Origin: Glutamicibacter nicotianae
GTDB taxonomy: Bacteria; Actinomycetota; Actinomycetes; Actinomycetales; Micrococcaceae
Reading direction: 5' to 3'
Assembly: GCF_006539525.1 (NCBI RefSeq)
Contig: NZ_BJNE01000001.1
Location: 310,001-374,000 of the forward strand
DNA: 64,000 bases
Position numbers and translations under genes: made by a program. Of the stretch, positions 62,803 through 64,000 are shown piece by piece (positions within the stretch are counted from its first letter, which is position 1; the number at the start of each line of letters is the position of its first letter). Under the pieces are notes generated by a model that was not told where the DNA came from, did not search any database, and was given only the letters and a program-made list of their open reading frames with translations.

Positions 62803-64000
62803 GTGGCTGTAGAGGAACACATCTCCCAGATCCGTAGCGGGTTGACTTACCAGCTGTCCGATCGGGATCCTGAGGAAACTCAGGAATGGATGGACTCGTT
62901 TGACTCCCTCGTAGAAACCCAGGGCACCGAGCGTGCCCAGTTCATTATCCGTTCGCTGCTGCAGCGCGCAGGTGCCAAGTCCGTGGGCGTGCCGCACGTG
63001 ACCACCACCGACTACGTGAACACCATTCCTGTAGACCAGGAACCAGAATTCCCAGGCGATGAGGCCATCGAGCGCCGCTACCGCGCCTTCATGCGCTGGA
63101 ATGCCGCCATCATGGTGCACCGCGCGCAGAACCCTAATATCGGCGTTGGCGGACACATCTCCACCTACGCTGGTGCAGCGACCCTGTATGAAGTAGGTTT
63201 CAACCACTTCTTCCGCGGCAAGGACCACCCAGGCGGCGGCGACCAGGTCTTCTTCCAGGGCCACGCTTCGCCGGGCATGTACGCCCGCGCCTTCCTCGAA
63301 GGCCGCCTGTCCGAGGAGGACATGGACGGGTTCCGCCAGGAGAAGTCGAAGGAAGGCCACGCGCTTCCTTCCTACCCGCACCCGCGCTCCCTGCCTGACT
63401 TCTGGGAATTCCCGACCGTGTCGATGGGCATCGGCCCGGCCAACGCCATCTACCAGGCGCAGCTGAACCGCTACCTGCACAACCGCGGCATCAAGGACAC
63501 CTCGGACCAGCAGGTCTGGGCCTTCCTGGGTGATGGCGAAATGGACGAGCCGGAGTCGCGCGGCTTCCTGCAGCTGGCCGCCAACGAGAAGCTGGACAAC
63601 CTGAACTTCGTCATCAACTGCAACCTGCAGCGCCTCGATGGCCCGGTTCGCGGCAACGGCAAGATCATGCAGGAACTGGAAGCCTTCTTCCGCGGTGCCG
63701 GCTGGAATGTCATCAAGGTCGCTTGGGGCCGCGAGTGGGATGCCCTGCTCGAAGCAGACAAGACCAACGCCCTGGTTGACATCATGAACCAGACCCCAGA
63801 TGGCGACTACCAGACCTACAAGGCCGAGTCCGGCGCGTTCGTCCGCGAGCACTTCTTCGGCCAGCGTCCGGAAACCAAGGAATTGGTTGCCGACATGACC
63901 GACGACGAGATCTGGAACCTGAAGCGCGGCGGCCACGACTACCACAAGGTCTACGCCGCCTACAAGGCTGCCGTGGAGTTCAAGGGCAAGCCGACCGTCA
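62803..64000 (+). CDS. aceE: Pyruvate dehydrogenase E1 component (partial at window end)
   Basis: 399 codons are visible of about 900. GTG 62803 is preceded by AAGGAG. It is the homodimeric E1 that decarboxylates pyruvate with thiamine diphosphate and passes acetyl to E2. Visible motifs are [64 protein letters not shown] and the ThDP motif [12 protein letters not shown] followed by [18 protein letters not shown]. All key residues in the visible part are intact. The gene continues beyond the window. Confidence 0.96.
   Translation, partial: MAVEEHISQIRSGLTYQLSDRDPEETQEWMDSFDSLVETQGTERAQFIIRSLLQRAGAKSVGVPHVTTTDYVNTIPVDQEPEFPGDEAIERRYRAFMRWNAAIMVHRAQNPNIGVGGHISTYAGAATLYEVGFNHFFRGKDHPGGGDQVFFQGHASPGMYARAFLEGRLSEEDMDGFRQEKSKEGHALPSYPHPRSLPDFWEFPTVSMGIGPANAIYQAQLNRYLHNRGIKDTSDQQVWAFLGDGEMDEPESRGFLQLAANEKLDNLNFVINCNLQRLDGPVRGNGKIMQELEAFFRGAGWNVIKVAWGREWDALLEADKTNALVDIMNQTPDGDYQTYKAESGAFVREHFFGQRPETKELVADMTDDEIWNLKRGGHDYHKVYAAYKAAVEFKGKPTV

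Overview
The window is chromosomal DNA from a high-GC actinobacterium, most likely a member of the Micrococcaceae (Arthrobacter/Glutamicibacter type). I base this on a MabA-like FabG, DUF3099, DUF3052 and AhpE next to aceE, orn beside tRNA-His, a class A RNase P RNA, lipomannan-type mannosyltransferases and frequent GTG/TTG starts. The genus is an inference from gene content; no database search was possible.

Left end (1-10.1 kb): a defence island transcribed leftwards. It is a type I restriction-modification operon (hsdM, hsdS, hsdR) with a DUF262/DUF1524 nuclease (GmrSD/SspE-like) between hsdM and hsdS. A large AAA ATPase follows hsdR and leaves the window at base 1. The four complete genes are joined by 4-base overlaps. 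The island abuts a TrmH/SpoU RNA methyltransferase gene whose first conserved motif is present twice. This looks like a recombination scar where the island replaced the 3' half of the gene.

10-27 kb is core genome: TauE/SafE permease, ABC ATPase, serB, a VanW protein, two reductases (one MabA-like), a DUF3099/zinc-motif/SURF1 operon, an ABC-F protein, a small alarmone synthetase, a DUF2637 protein, a VanZ-RDD protein and two tandem MptA/MptB-type mannosyltransferases. 27-36 kb holds orn, two identical tRNA-His genes around a sugar O-acetyltransferase, an acyl-CoA dehydrogenase, peptide deformylase, a long-form GAPDH, RNase P RNA and yaaA. 36-46 kb holds a VOC protein, a NIF3 protein, msrA, cysK and cysE with a structured element between them, a dicarboxylate symporter and a UvrA-like ATPase. 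46-48 kb is a TetR-controlled divergon with a perfect 12-base inverted repeat; its DUF1304 gene carries a frameshift in a run of six G. 48.8-53.3 kb is the gluconate module (gnd, gntR, gntP, gntK). 53.6-59.3 kb carries a GlsB-like protein, an orphan zeta-toxin-like kinase, a hemolysin III homologue, an MFS transporter with argE, and a methyltransferase.

Right end (59.4-64 kb): two identical tRNA-Val genes bracket about 1.9 kb of lower-GC DNA. It holds a lipoprotein-gene fragment, a Sec-exported protein that looks like a stand-alone RNase-type toxin, a small acidic protein 8 bases downstream that is probably its immunity partner, a terminator, and four 11-base direct repeats like integrase arm sites. 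This is the best candidate for an undescribed small system here. Beyond it the conserved ahpE-DUF3052-aceE block resumes, with aceE running off the end.
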